From the NCBI GenBank assembly GCA_944323725.1, contig CALUTP010000016.1, positions 1 through 64,000 of the forward strand: a stretch of 64,000 nucleotides of DNA, read 5' to 3'. Of this stretch, positions 46,397-55,229 are shown one piece after another; the stretch's first letter is position 1; the number at the start of each line of letters is the position of its first letter. Below the pieces are notes generated by a model. That model was not told the DNA's origin and did no database searches. It saw only the letters and a list, made by a program, of their open reading frames with translations. The position numbers and the translations under genes were made by a program. The DNA is from Candidatus Gastranaerophilales bacterium. Its GTDB lineage: Bacteria; Cyanobacteriota; Vampirovibrionia; Gastranaerophilales; Gastranaerophilaceae.

Positions 46397-47063
46397 AGAA
46401 GAAGAAATAAAAAGAGTATTATCAGCAGGTAACGAGTCTTTGGCCGATAATCCTCAAGTACAGAATGCTCAGCAGTCACCGACTCCAAATGGAGGAAACT
46501 TAATGCAAAATCAGCAACATGATGTAAAGAGTATTGCCGAAAAGGATATTTTAGCTATCCAAAACCTTGTTGCAACAGGGAAAATCGACAGTACGCAAGG
46601 ACAATATTTAGTAAACTATGTGATGAATAAGGCGTATGACATGGTTAAAAATAATAACCAGAATGCTGATAATGTATCTGTACCAACAAATGGAATCAGA
46701 GATTTTGAAATTGAGCATCAAGGATTTTTTAATCGTGATGGTAGAGCAGATGTGCTTAATTACTTAAAAAATTCTAACTATACACTGGATAAAGACGAAG
46801 TTTCCAAAATATCTCAGTTGATTGAAAAAATAGAACAATCAGCTATTGAAAGATATTTAAAACAATCAGCACACGAAAAAACATTAAATGACGAAAATGA
46901 AATGGCAAAGTTGAGATTGAAAGCTAATGCTCAAAATCCGGCTTTTGGTGATACACAGACAAGGGTTTTCACTCGTGAGCAAATCGGCAAAATGAGCGGT
47001 GCAGAATTTGCTAAATATGAAAAAGCTATAATGGAACAATTAAGAAAAGGTCTTATCCGTTAA
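46389..47063 (+). CDS. phage scaffold-like protein
   Basis: 224 aa, Gln/Asn-rich N-terminus, long helices and a C-terminus with RVFTREQIGKMSGAEFAKYE then LRKGLIR, the sort of tail seen in capsid assembly/scaffolding proteins. It sits right after the capsid gene, where scaffold often lies but usually before it. Assignment is by pattern. Confidence 0.5.
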   Translation: MDKEEEIKRVLSAGNESLADNPQVQNAQQSPTPNGGNLMQNQQHDVKSIAEKDILAIQNLVATGKIDSTQGQYLVNYVMNKAYDMVKNNNQNADNVSVPTNGIRDFEIEHQGFFNRDGRADVLNYLKNSNYTLDKDEVSKISQLIEKIEQSAIERYLKQSAHEKTLNDENEMAKLRLKANAQNPAFGDTQTRVFTREQIGKMSGAEFAKYEKAIMEQLRKGLIR

Positions 47064-47132
47064 TTTGGCAAATTAATTACAATACGGTGGGTAAATCTGC
47101 CGTATTGTAATTTAATACTACAAGGAGATAAA

Positions 47133-47771
47133 ATGAATTACTTTGAAATAATTAATAAATGTCTAGCTGAATTAAACTATAAACAGGTAAATGATTTTAA
47201 TGAGCTCACAAAAAATGATCATAAAAAGATAAAAAATATTATTAATACTATAAATACAGAGGTCTGTGCTTCTGAAAAATGGAATTTCCTTTTGAGAAAG
47301 ACAAACATTGAACTTCAGGGGAATACCTCAGAAATTACAAATCCTGTAAATGGTAAAATTGCGTTTTTATCTATAGATGGTAAAAAGTTTAAGTATATTG
47401 ATGATTTTGAAAAGTTTTTTACTAATTCTCAACCTCAAAATACATATACTTCTTTTAATGATAAATTGCTTTTTCCAATGTTTGATGAGTCTAAAAATAT
47501 AGAAATCATCTACTATACATCTGACTGTGCTGTAGATGAAGAAGGAAGTGAAAAAGCTATATTAGAAAATTCCACCGATAAAACGCTAATTCCTGAAGCA
47601 TTTGCTGAACCTATACTTGTATATGGCACATGTATGCGCTTAAAAGGTAACCCTCAACATATAAGGTTTAATTACTGGTATAGCATGTATAAAGATGCCC
47701 TTGCTAATTTGCGTTCTAAGCTTTCAATAGATGCAGATTCTTCACCGGGAGTAAAGCTTTATAGATTATAG
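47133..47771 (+). CDS. phage head-tail adaptor (P22 gp4-like)
   Basis: 212 aa. KWNFLLRKTNIELQGNTSEI and YGTCMRLKGNPQHIRFNYWY resemble portal-associated adaptor proteins of podoviruses. AAGGAG upstream. It closes the first block, followed by a hairpin at 47780. Confidence 0.5.
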   Translation: MNYFEIINKCLAELNYKQVNDFNELTKNDHKKIKNIINTINTEVCASEKWNFLLRKTNIELQGNTSEITNPVNGKIAFLSIDGKKFKYIDDFEKFFTNSQPQNTYTSFNDKLLFPMFDESKNIEIIYYTSDCAVDEEGSEKAILENSTDKTLIPEAFAEPILVYGTCMRLKGNPQHIRFNYWYSMYKDALANLRSKLSIDADSSPGVKLYRL

Positions 47772-47779
47772 AGCATAAA

Positions 47780-47812
47780 AAAAACAGGAAGTTTTCATTC
47801 CCCCCTGTTAAG
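47780..47812. terminator. hairpin between adaptor and small-terminase genes
   Basis: AACAGG...CCTGTT with extra G/C pairs is flanked by an A-run on the left only, so it would be a proper terminator on the minus strand; on plus it is only a hairpin. It is in a 135-base gap before the terminase gene. Confidence 0.35.
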
Positions 47813-47906
47813 ATTTACACTAGCCGAAATATAAATAGCATGTTTATTATAACACATTTTTTGAAAAACACAAAATTATGATAAGAAATGTTAAAATTAC
47901 GAAACA

Positions 47907-48341
47907 ATGAAATATTTAACCCCTCAACATAAAAAATTTATAACTGAATATATAAAAACTGTGAATGGCGAATTATCAGCCCAACTCGCAGGATATAAGA
48001 CAAAGAATTTGAAAGAGATTTCACAAAAACTGCTTTCTGATGAAAATATTGTCAAAGAAATAAAATCAAGATTGAAAGAGCAAATAAATTCTCTTCAAGT
48101 ACAAAAAGGTTATGTTATCCAGAAACTTTTGCAAATAGCGGAATTTTCTCTTGAAGAAGAAGATATATTGGATAAAGACGGGAATTATACTGGGAAAAAG
48201 AAACTCAGAGATACAAGTGCGGGATTGAAAGCTTTAGAAAGTCTTTGCAAATATCTCGGGTTTAATAATTCTATAGAAGCTGAAGGATACAAACCCGCAA
48301 AAATTATCACTATATCTAATCTTGATAAAAATAAAATTTGA
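47907..48341 (+). CDS. phage terminase small subunit
   Basis: 144 aa. KYLTPQHKKFITEYIKTVNG, then AQLAGYKT and ISQKLLSDENIVKEIKSRLK match the DNA-recognition and oligomerisation parts of Terminase_2 family small subunits. It selects DNA for packaging. The large subunit is at 50900. Confidence 0.75.
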   Translation: MKYLTPQHKKFITEYIKTVNGELSAQLAGYKTKNLKEISQKLLSDENIVKEIKSRLKEQINSLQVQKGYVIQKLLQIAEFSLEEEDILDKDGNYTGKKKLRDTSAGLKALESLCKYLGFNNSIEAEGYKPAKIITISNLDKNKI

Positions 48342-48356
48342 AAACAAGGAGAGATA

Positions 48357-48722
48357 ATGAAAAACAAAGATGAAATTGAACAAATATTAATTAGTGAAAC
48401 TTCTATAGATGAGCTGATTAAAAGGAAAATTGAAGAAGAATTCAAAACAGAATTTGAGCAATCAAAAATACTTCCATTAACAAAAATAGAAACAAATATT
48501 GCAAATGTTCCAAAATCTCTTATTTTTTCGAAACAGTCTGTATATAAATTATTTAATCGAAATACAAAAACTCAGACTTATATAAATGGTATTCAAGCAG
48601 AAGCCCTAATTGGAATGCAAAATAGTATACGCGAAAAAATGTTAAATGGTGAACAAAGTACATTTACTACTGATGATGCTTATGTAAAATTTGAAAGAAT
48701 AACTTTAAATGTGCAGGATTAA
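48357..48722 (+). CDS. hypothetical phage protein
   Basis: 121 aa, charged and helical (KNKDEIEQILISETSIDELI), no known domain. AGGAG upstream. It overlaps the acetyltransferase gene by 14 bases, in the packaging cluster. Confidence 0.55.
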   Translation: MKNKDEIEQILISETSIDELIKRKIEEEFKTEFEQSKILPLTKIETNIANVPKSLIFSKQSVYKLFNRNTKTQTYINGIQAEALIGMQNSIREKMLNGEQSTFTTDDAYVKFERITLNVQD

Positions 48723-49236
48723 AAGAGTATTTATAAACAGAGAAAAAGGAGTTTTTGAAAATTGTAAGTACCTTCCAGAGATAATGTTTTTATACTTACG
48801 ATATTCAAAATATTTAGAAGATGATTTTACAGATCATAAAACTTCTTTTTTAGCGTATTTTACGGATTTAGTTGAGAGACTGAGTCCTTTTTTCTGGGCG
48901 GTTGTCGATGAAAATGATTTACTTGCTGGGTTTATTTACCTAGAAAATTTTACAGGTATAAAAGGCAGGCTTTATTCAGCGGAGATAACGACTTGTTTTA
49001 ATCAAAAATACTGGGGACATTTTACATATCTTACAGGTTTAATATTTCTTGACTATGCACAGAATATTCTAGGACTCAAAAAATTAAAAGCAGTTATATA
49101 TAAAGAAAATTTTCGGGTAAAAACTCTGCTTAAGAAATTGGGTTTTGAAAAAGAAGCTCTGCATAGGTCGGAAACTATCAAAAATAACAAGCCTCAGGAT
49201 ATTGAAGAATGGGGATTTATAAGTGAAAGGATCTAA
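48709..49236 (+). CDS. GNAT-family acetyltransferase
   Basis: 175 aa. Structure follows the GNAT fold: AVVDENDLLAGFIYLEN, SAEITTCFNQKYWGHF with IFLDYAQNI, then VIYKENFRVKTLLKKLGFEK. It may use acetyl-CoA to modify a protein or small molecule. It sits between the terminase small subunit and portal genes; some phages carry such enzymes to alter host polymerase or ribosomal proteins, but the target is unknown. Confidence 0.72.
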   Translation: MCRIKRVFINREKGVFENCKYLPEIMFLYLRYSKYLEDDFTDHKTSFLAYFTDLVERLSPFFWAVVDENDLLAGFIYLENFTGIKGRLYSAEITTCFNQKYWGHFTYLTGLIFLDYAQNILGLKKLKAVIYKENFRVKTLLKKLGFEKEALHRSETIKNNKPQDIEEWGFISERI

Positions 49237-49241
49237 AAATT

Positions 49242-50900
49242 ATGAAAATCGAAAATGAAGATTTAACGCAAAACATAAGACCAGAAGAAGAAATCCTTCT
49301 GGTATCTGGGATTTGTGAAAAGTATGATAAATATGAATCCCGCAGGACACAGCAGCTTAGTGATATAAAAGCAATAAGAAATGCCATTTATAACTCTGAT
49401 ACACCGCATTTGCACGGATGGAATAGTAAAATAAACCTTCCAGATATTTACGAACTTGCGCAAACTTTGAAATCTCACCTTTCTGAAAATTTATATTCTC
49501 ATCCAGATGCGATGTTTGATGTCTCAGGAACTACTCCTGAGACTCAGAGTTATGCAAATAAGCAAAAAGCAATGCTTGTAAATACTTTTGAACAGATGAA
49601 TATAGAAAATGAATTAGAAAAAGTTATTGACAGCATTGTAGAAACTGGAGAATGTACTTTGTTTGTAGGCTGGGAGACTGCAATAAAACAGGTACGCAGA
49701 GCAAAAACATTTGAAGAACAACTAAGGTTAATAGATAGTAAAAACTTTGTAGTAGAAGATAAAGTCATATATGACAATGCCAAAATAAAGTTTATTAAAC
49801 CTGAGGATTTCGTATTTGACAAAACTAATAAAGAGAATTGGGATAAATGTGCAAAAATATACAGAACATATTCGACTTTAGATGAAATTTTCTGTGATAA
49901 ATCAAATAACTTATTAACAGAAGAAAAACTGGAAAATTTGAAAGGGGTGGTGGCCAAGAAAAAACAATATGGAAGTAATGATGTTCCAGAGGAAAACAGA
50001 ATTGAGATATTAGAATTCTGGGGTGATATAGAACTAGCAAACGGAAATGTTTTAAAAAATAGATTGGTTACAGTTGCAGGCAGACGGGAAATTATAAGAA
50101 TGGAAGCAAATCCTTTTGTTATTAATCCGTTCATCCATGCAAATATTATAGAATCTCCAGATACTGGAAGAGGTATATCTCCTCTTAGAGTAGCTTTAGT
50201 GTTAAACGATATTTCATCAACTATTTTAAATAAACAAATAGATGCGCTTGCTTTAATGATGAATCCTCCATATCTCGCGCCAAAAGGATGCTTCAAGGGT
50301 GAGCAGGAAGTTCGGCCTGGAAAAATTATCGAATACGATGCAGCATTAATGCCGACCGCTCCTTCCCCTTTAAGCTTTGATAAAGCAATGATGGGATGGG
50401 ATTTCTTGAATTATTTTAAAAGTACTATTGAAAGTGCAACTGGAATTTTTAAAAATATGGCAGGAAATATTCAATCAGCGGAACGTACAGCTACAGAGTT
50501 AAACTATTCAGTGAGCGGTCAGGAGGCAAGATTAAATATGATGCTAGATGCTGTATATAGAAAAGTTATTATCCCTATGGTTGAAAAAACTGCCGAGATA
50601 ATTTCAAATTTTAAACTTGGTGAAGAATTAATAAGGATGAACGACCGAGGGAAAGTTAAATTTATAGCAATTGATGATAGTGTAAGAAATGCTAATTATA
50701 TATACAGATATGGTGATAGGAAAGCTACTTTTGAACGAAAAAGTAAATTAAAAGAACTATTTGAAGTTGTACAGTCTTTTGCTAATGTTCCTGAAGTTGA
50801 AGAAAAAATAGACTGGTTGGAATGTTTTAAATTCGCACTTGAACAATACGGGATAGAAAACGCAAATAACTTTTTGTTGAATGGAACAACTGAAAAATAA
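49242..50900 (+). CDS. phage portal protein
   Basis: 552 aa. SRRTQQLSDIKAIRNAIYNS and WNSKINLPDIYELAQTLKSH at the N-terminus, PDTGRGISPLRVALVLNDIS and ATGIFKNMAGNIQSAERTAT later, consistent with a podovirus portal ring. It docks the terminase to the head. The stop overlaps the start of the large terminase by one base (TAATG). Confidence 0.75.
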   Translation: MKIENEDLTQNIRPEEEILLVSGICEKYDKYESRRTQQLSDIKAIRNAIYNSDTPHLHGWNSKINLPDIYELAQTLKSHLSENLYSHPDAMFDVSGTTPETQSYANKQKAMLVNTFEQMNIENELEKVIDSIVETGECTLFVGWETAIKQVRRAKTFEEQLRLIDSKNFVVEDKVIYDNAKIKFIKPEDFVFDKTNKENWDKCAKIYRTYSTLDEIFCDKSNNLLTEEKLENLKGVVAKKKQYGSNDVPEENRIEILEFWGDIELANGNVLKNRLVTVAGRREIIRMEANPFVINPFIHANIIESPDTGRGISPLRVALVLNDISSTILNKQIDALALMMNPPYLAPKGCFKGEQEVRPGKIIEYDAALMPTAPSPLSFDKAMMGWDFLNYFKSTIESATGIFKNMAGNIQSAERTATELNYSVSGQEARLNMMLDAVYRKVIIPMVEKTAEIISNFKLGEELIRMNDRGKVKFIAIDDSVRNANYIYRYGDRKATFERKSKLKELFEVVQSFANVPEVEEKIDWLECFKFALEQYGIENANNFLLNGTTEK

Positions 50901-52189
50901 TGGAATATAAGTTATTAAAAGCACAAAGGGAATTTTTAGAAATTCCGCATAACTATAGTCTAGATGTTGCAGTATATCAAGGAGGATATGGGTCTGGAAA
51001 AACATTTTCAGGCTCACTTCTTGGAATACTGCTGGCGCTTAAGTATCCAGGGATTAGAGGATTAGTTGGTGCTCAGACATATACTCTAGTAAGAGATACC
51101 ACTCTCCAATCGTATTTTGAACATCTTGAAAATATTAACTTTATAGAAGGTAGTGATTTTGAATGGTCAAGTTCTCTCCAAAAACTTATATTTAAAAACG
51201 GTTCAGAAATATTATTTAAACATTTTGATGAGCCTAATAAACTTAAATCTCTAAATCTTGGATTTGTCGAAATTGAAGAGATGTCTGATATTCCATATGA
51301 TACATTCAAAGTACTTCTATCTAGGATGCGTCAGCGTCGTAAAAAAGATTGGAAGGATTTTACTTATCGGATTTTTGGACATACAAACCCAGAAATGCAG
51401 CGGGGATGGGTATATAAAACATTTGTTGAGAATCCTGCACCCAATTATAGAATTATTTCTGCGCCTACGACAGAAAATATTTACTTACCTGAAGGTTTTT
51501 GTGATGAACTTAAAAAGATTTATGATGAGCAATATTACAGAATATTTGTACTTGCCCAAAACGGGGAATATAATAATGGACTTGTAATAAAAGATTTTAC
51601 AGATGAAAACATTAAAGATATAAAATATCAACCTGAAATGGATTTACATATTTCTTGTGATTTTAATGTAGATCCAATGTGCTGGGTTTTTGCTCATAAA
51701 ACCGATGATAAAGTCTTTTATTTTGATGAAATTGCAATGGAAAATACTACGACTGCAAGGGCTTGTGATGAGTTTTGCAGAAGATACCCATCGCATAAGG
51801 GACGAATTATCATTAATGGGGACGCCTCAGGTGATAATAGAAGTTGCACAAGTGAATATACAAATTATGTAATAATAAAGAAAAAACTTTTACAATTTGG
51901 TTATGATGTAGAAATTCAGATAAAAGCCTATAATCCTCCTATTAAAAATAGGATTATGGCGTTTAATTCAAAAGTTAGAAATGCTGATGGAGAAATTTGT
52001 TTATATGTAGATAAAAAGTGTGAAAAACTTCTATATAATATTTACAATTTAAAATACAAAGAAGGTACTTCAAGAATTGATATACCTACATATCAGCAGA
52101 TAAAACAGACTAAAGAGTTAAAATTTTTATCACATCCTATGGATGCAGCATCATATCTTGTAGATTTTTATTGGCCAATAACTTTGTAA
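50900..52189 (+). CDS. phage terminase large subunit
   Basis: 429 aa. Walker A GGYGSGKTFSG (about residues 28-38), Walker B-like FVEIEEMSDI, then DFNVDPMCW and GDASGDNRS for the RNase H-type nuclease, and HPMDAASYLVDFYW at the end (second Asp). It pumps DNA into the capsid with ATP and cuts it. Translationally coupled to the portal gene. Confidence 0.9.
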   Translation: MEYKLLKAQREFLEIPHNYSLDVAVYQGGYGSGKTFSGSLLGILLALKYPGIRGLVGAQTYTLVRDTTLQSYFEHLENINFIEGSDFEWSSSLQKLIFKNGSEILFKHFDEPNKLKSLNLGFVEIEEMSDIPYDTFKVLLSRMRQRRKKDWKDFTYRIFGHTNPEMQRGWVYKTFVENPAPNYRIISAPTTENIYLPEGFCDELKKIYDEQYYRIFVLAQNGEYNNGLVIKDFTDENIKDIKYQPEMDLHISCDFNVDPMCWVFAHKTDDKVFYFDEIAMENTTTARACDEFCRRYPSHKGRIIINGDASGDNRSCTSEYTNYVIIKKKLLQFGYDVEIQIKAYNPPIKNRIMAFNSKVRNADGEICLYVDKKCEKLLYNIYNLKYKEGTSRIDIPTYQQIKQTKELKFLSHPMDAASYLVDFYWPITL

Positions 52190-52202
52190 AAAAGAGGGAA
52201 TA

Positions 52203-52436
52203 ATGGAACAGATTATACAATATTCACCAATTCTTATTGCAGTAATGATTTTTCTTATACAACAAAGAATAGTTGTTACTCCGGAGCAATTGGAGAAAAA
52301 ACACAGAGAAATAATAGAAGATGTAGAAGAACGTTTTGTGACTATTAATAGTCATAAAGATTTGAAAGAACAGTTTGGAGAAATAAAAGAAAAAATTGAT
52401 AGAATATATGACTGTGTAATCCAAAATAATATGTAA
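52203..52436 (+). CDS. small membrane/coiled-coil phage protein
   Basis: 77 aa. An N-terminal membrane segment (SPILIAVMIFLIQQR) and a charged coiled coil (KKHREIIEDVEERFVTINSH, LKEQFGEIKEKIDRIYDC), like XhlA or spanin-type accessory lysis proteins. It follows terL by 13 bases and is the last clear phage-like gene. Confidence 0.5.
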   Translation: MEQIIQYSPILIAVMIFLIQQRIVVTPEQLEKKHREIIEDVEERFVTINSHKDLKEQFGEIKEKIDRIYDCVIQNNM

Positions 52437-52550
52437 ATATTTGTAACATAAAATTTATATTATTTTAAAGTTTGAGCTTAAATAAGCCGTAAACATGAAT
52501 AATAGGACTACATGTTATCAGAATAAATTGAAAGGAAAGCGTACAGACCA

Positions 52551-54284
52551 ATGGGATTGGCAGCATCACAAGCAAGATTTTTAGCCATAACATCCAGAAA
52601 AGCTCGCTGTGAATTTGAGTCAATGCAAATAGCACAGCAAAAGCTTTCATTGTCACGCGAACTAGAACAGGCTACTGCTGATTATCAGGCAAGTCTTAAT
52701 CAATCTAATCTGATTTGGGATCCTGACGGTTCAGGGGAAACTCCATTTGATGTTACTTATGATTTATTAATGCGTCCTACTGATGTAAATGATTATATGC
52801 CATATCTAATTTCAAGAAGGGATGGTAGAATTGCATTGAATTCATCTATGGCAAAAGCCGCAAAAGCTGCGGGAATTAATGAAGATGGTACTATAAATGG
52901 TACTAAACAAGAGGTTTATATGGCATTTTTGGATGCTATGGTTGCTACAGGTGGTATGTCAGAAACTGCAGCTCGTTCAGCAAAAGCAATAGGGTTGAAT
53001 GAAACTGCAGGATTAGGCGGAGCTTTACTTGATAAGACTACTGCTACTGAGATGACTCTTGGAAATATGATTAACTATATTGATTTAAAAGCAAATATTA
53101 ATGAAACATATGCAACAGATGAAGAAAAAGCAGTTGCAGATGCATTGAATATAACAATAGGAAAAGTAAGTGATGGTGCTATAGAATTAAAAAGTGATCT
53201 AAGTGCTACATCCAATTACTTGTTAATTAATGGTACAAAACAAGAAAATGCAAATCAAGAAGTTAACTTCACATTATCAGATTTATTAACAGAAGATGTA
53301 ACATTTGCATTTACTTCAGAAAAAAATAGCACATCATTCTGGAAGAAAGTTGTAGCTGCAGTAGGAGCAGTGCTTTCTGGAACGGTATTATTTGGTGGCT
53401 ATAATGGTTTACTAAATCTCTTAGGTGTAGATAAAGGTGGATATAGCGATATGACACCTCAAGAACGCCAGTTATTAGAAATTTTAGATGGTATGTTCTC
53501 TGGTTTTGAAGCTATTTTGGATACAAGCCAGAGTGATATAGATGTTACTGCCTTCAATTATGCAATTCAAGAAACATTAGGTTTACTAGGAAATACTCAA
53601 GATTTAGGCAGTAGAAATCATTCAAATGATGCGTTTAATGATGCTATAAACCAAGCAAATAATTACAATGGTTTTGTTACAAAAGCAGCATCTAAAAATA
53701 AAAACTTTGGGACAACAGCAATAAGTATTTCCAATTTAGCAGAATCGTTCTTAACATTCTATGCTCAAGCTAAAGGTGGTTTTGATGGTAATTATTATAT
53801 CAGACAGGATGGTCAAAAGTCATCATATGTAACAGATGACCAAGGGTACTATTATAGAATTAAGAATGGTGATGATGGTACAAGTCAGCAGATGTTTGAA
53901 GCTGAGTTCTATAGCATAATGTTTAATAACATATTAGAAAACGGCTGGTATAATAATCTCTACATTGATGATAAGGAATACCTTGATAATGCCCTTAAAA
54001 ATGGTCAATTATTTATTACATCTATAAATCAAGATGGCTATTTCTATCAGGATAGATATAATGCAAATGGTTACATCATGGAAGATACTGATGATGATGC
54101 TATAGCTCGGGCAGAAAGAGAATTTTCAGTAGCCAAATTAAAAATAGAAGCGAAAGAAGAACAATTAGACCTTGATATGAAAGAACTCGATTTAGAAATT
54201 TCATCGCTAACTACTGAATATGATACAGTTAAGAGCTTGATTAACAAAAATGTAGAAAAAACATTCACTATGTTCCAAGGATAA
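52551..54284 (+). CDS. large protein with helical ends and a variable centre, unknown
   Basis: 577 aa. The N-terminal 45 residues (MGLAASQARFLAITSRKARC, EFESMQIAQQKLSLSRELEQ) and the last 60 (REFSVAKLKIEAKEEQLDLD, SSLTTEYDTVKSLINKNVEK) form amphipathic helices. Between is an Asn/Thr/Gly-rich domain with a hydrophobic stretch (VVAAVGAVLSGTVLFGG). No signal peptide. It resembles a surface or secreted structural protein with a helical bundle at the ends. AAAGGA is 13 bases upstream, rather far. It is separated from the phage genes by 115 bases and may not belong to them. Confidence 0.5.
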   Translation: MGLAASQARFLAITSRKARCEFESMQIAQQKLSLSRELEQATADYQASLNQSNLIWDPDGSGETPFDVTYDLLMRPTDVNDYMPYLISRRDGRIALNSSMAKAAKAAGINEDGTINGTKQEVYMAFLDAMVATGGMSETAARSAKAIGLNETAGLGGALLDKTTATEMTLGNMINYIDLKANINETYATDEEKAVADALNITIGKVSDGAIELKSDLSATSNYLLINGTKQENANQEVNFTLSDLLTEDVTFAFTSEKNSTSFWKKVVAAVGAVLSGTVLFGGYNGLLNLLGVDKGGYSDMTPQERQLLEILDGMFSGFEAILDTSQSDIDVTAFNYAIQETLGLLGNTQDLGSRNHSNDAFNDAINQANNYNGFVTKAASKNKNFGTTAISISNLAESFLTFYAQAKGGFDGNYYIRQDGQKSSYVTDDQGYYYRIKNGDDGTSQQMFEAEFYSIMFNNILENGWYNNLYIDDKEYLDNALKNGQLFITSINQDGYFYQDRYNANGYIMEDTDDDAIARAEREFSVAKLKIEAKEEQLDLDMKELDLEISSLTTEYDTVKSLINKNVEKTFTMFQG

Positions 54285-55229
54285 TTATTGACTGATAAAC
54301 TGTTTCAATAAATAATAATAAGAAATAAGCACCGTTAAAATAAATTTGACGGTGTTTTTTTTACCAAAATTTTGGGAAAAGAACTTATGTTTTTTAATAA
54401 TGAATTTAATTGCTTCAGGTCTTATTTTTAGATTATTTTTCAGATTAACAAACGTGACATTATCGTTGTTATAACGTTTATTGCCGGTAATATAGCCACA
54501 ATTACCAGCATTTCCTTTATGACGTCTATAAGCAACAAGAGGAGCATATATAATTGCCGATCCTCCGATTAAGTTTGCAAAGTTAAATAAGAATTTATCA
54601 GGGCAAATCCTCCATTTATCAACATTGTCATATTCTAAAAGGAATTCAAGCGAGGCTTTTCTATACATAGCAGAGCTGTTTGGTGACCAAAACCAGCCTC
54701 CAAATGGTGCATTTTTTGAATTAAGTAACTTAAAATCTATTTTTTCAATATTAATATTTAGTAATTCTTCAATATCTTTTGCCTCATAAGAGATTTCTTT
54801 TTGAGGTGAAGCAATAGAAAAAGTTGTATGAATTTCGTCATTTTCATCAATTTCAATAATTTGGGATGAAGTGAAAGCAACACTTGATGACATGTGAACT
54901 TTAATATGAGTTTTGGCATAATCTTTTAAAATTAAATCATCGGAATCTATAAAGCTTACAAATATGCCCTGAGCTTGTTTTAAGCCAGTTTGGAATGCTG
55001 CAAGTTGTCCTCTGTTTTTATCGTGTTGGAGTAAGATAATTCTTAAATCTTGATTGTTCGCAATAAAATTTTCAATAACAGAAATTGAATTATCTGAAGA
55101 TTTATCGTCAACAATTATTATTTCAAAATTTTTATAAGTTTGATTTTTTATACTTTCAAGAGTTTTTCCGATAAATTTTTCATAGTTATAAGAAGTTACA
55201 ATGAAGCTTACGAGAGGATTTTTAAGCAT
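54285..55229 (-). CDS. family 2 glycosyltransferase
   Basis: 314 aa from ATG 55229, chosen for GAGG nine bases upstream. GT-A fold: SFIVTSYNYEKFIGKTLESI, IIIVDDKSSDNS, QTGLKQAQGIFVSFIDSDD (DxD) and PDKFLFNFANLIGG. It transfers an activated sugar to a surface polymer or protein. It overlaps the upstream DUF475 gene by 8 bases. Its C-terminal coding includes the plus-strand terminator at 54329. Confidence 0.86.
   Translation of the reverse strand: MLKNPLVSFIVTSYNYEKFIGKTLESIKNQTYKNFEIIIVDDKSSDNSISVIENFIANNQDLRIILLQHDKNRGQLAAFQTGLKQAQGIFVSFIDSDDLILKDYAKTHIKVHMSSSVAFTSSQIIEIDENDEIHTTFSIASPQKEISYEAKDIEELLNINIEKIDFKLLNSKNAPFGGWFWSPNSSAMYRKASLEFLLEYDNVDKWRICPDKFLFNFANLIGGSAIIYAPLVAYRRHKGNAGNCGYITGNKRYNNDNVTFVNLKNNLKIRPEAIKFIIKKHKFFSQNFGKKNTVKFILTVLISYYYLLKQFISQ
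54329..54362 (+). terminator. terminator inside the convergent glycosyltransferase gene
   Basis: CACCGT (54330-54335) with ACGGTG (54349-54354), extended by A-T pairs, then a T-run. It ends the plus gene at 54284 but lies within the last codons of the minus glycosyltransferase (encoding the KKNTVKFILTV region). Confidence 0.65.

Noticed and set aside
42200-54300. Integrase and att sites for a prophage
   Set aside because: No integrase-like frame or clear direct repeats found by eye at the edges.
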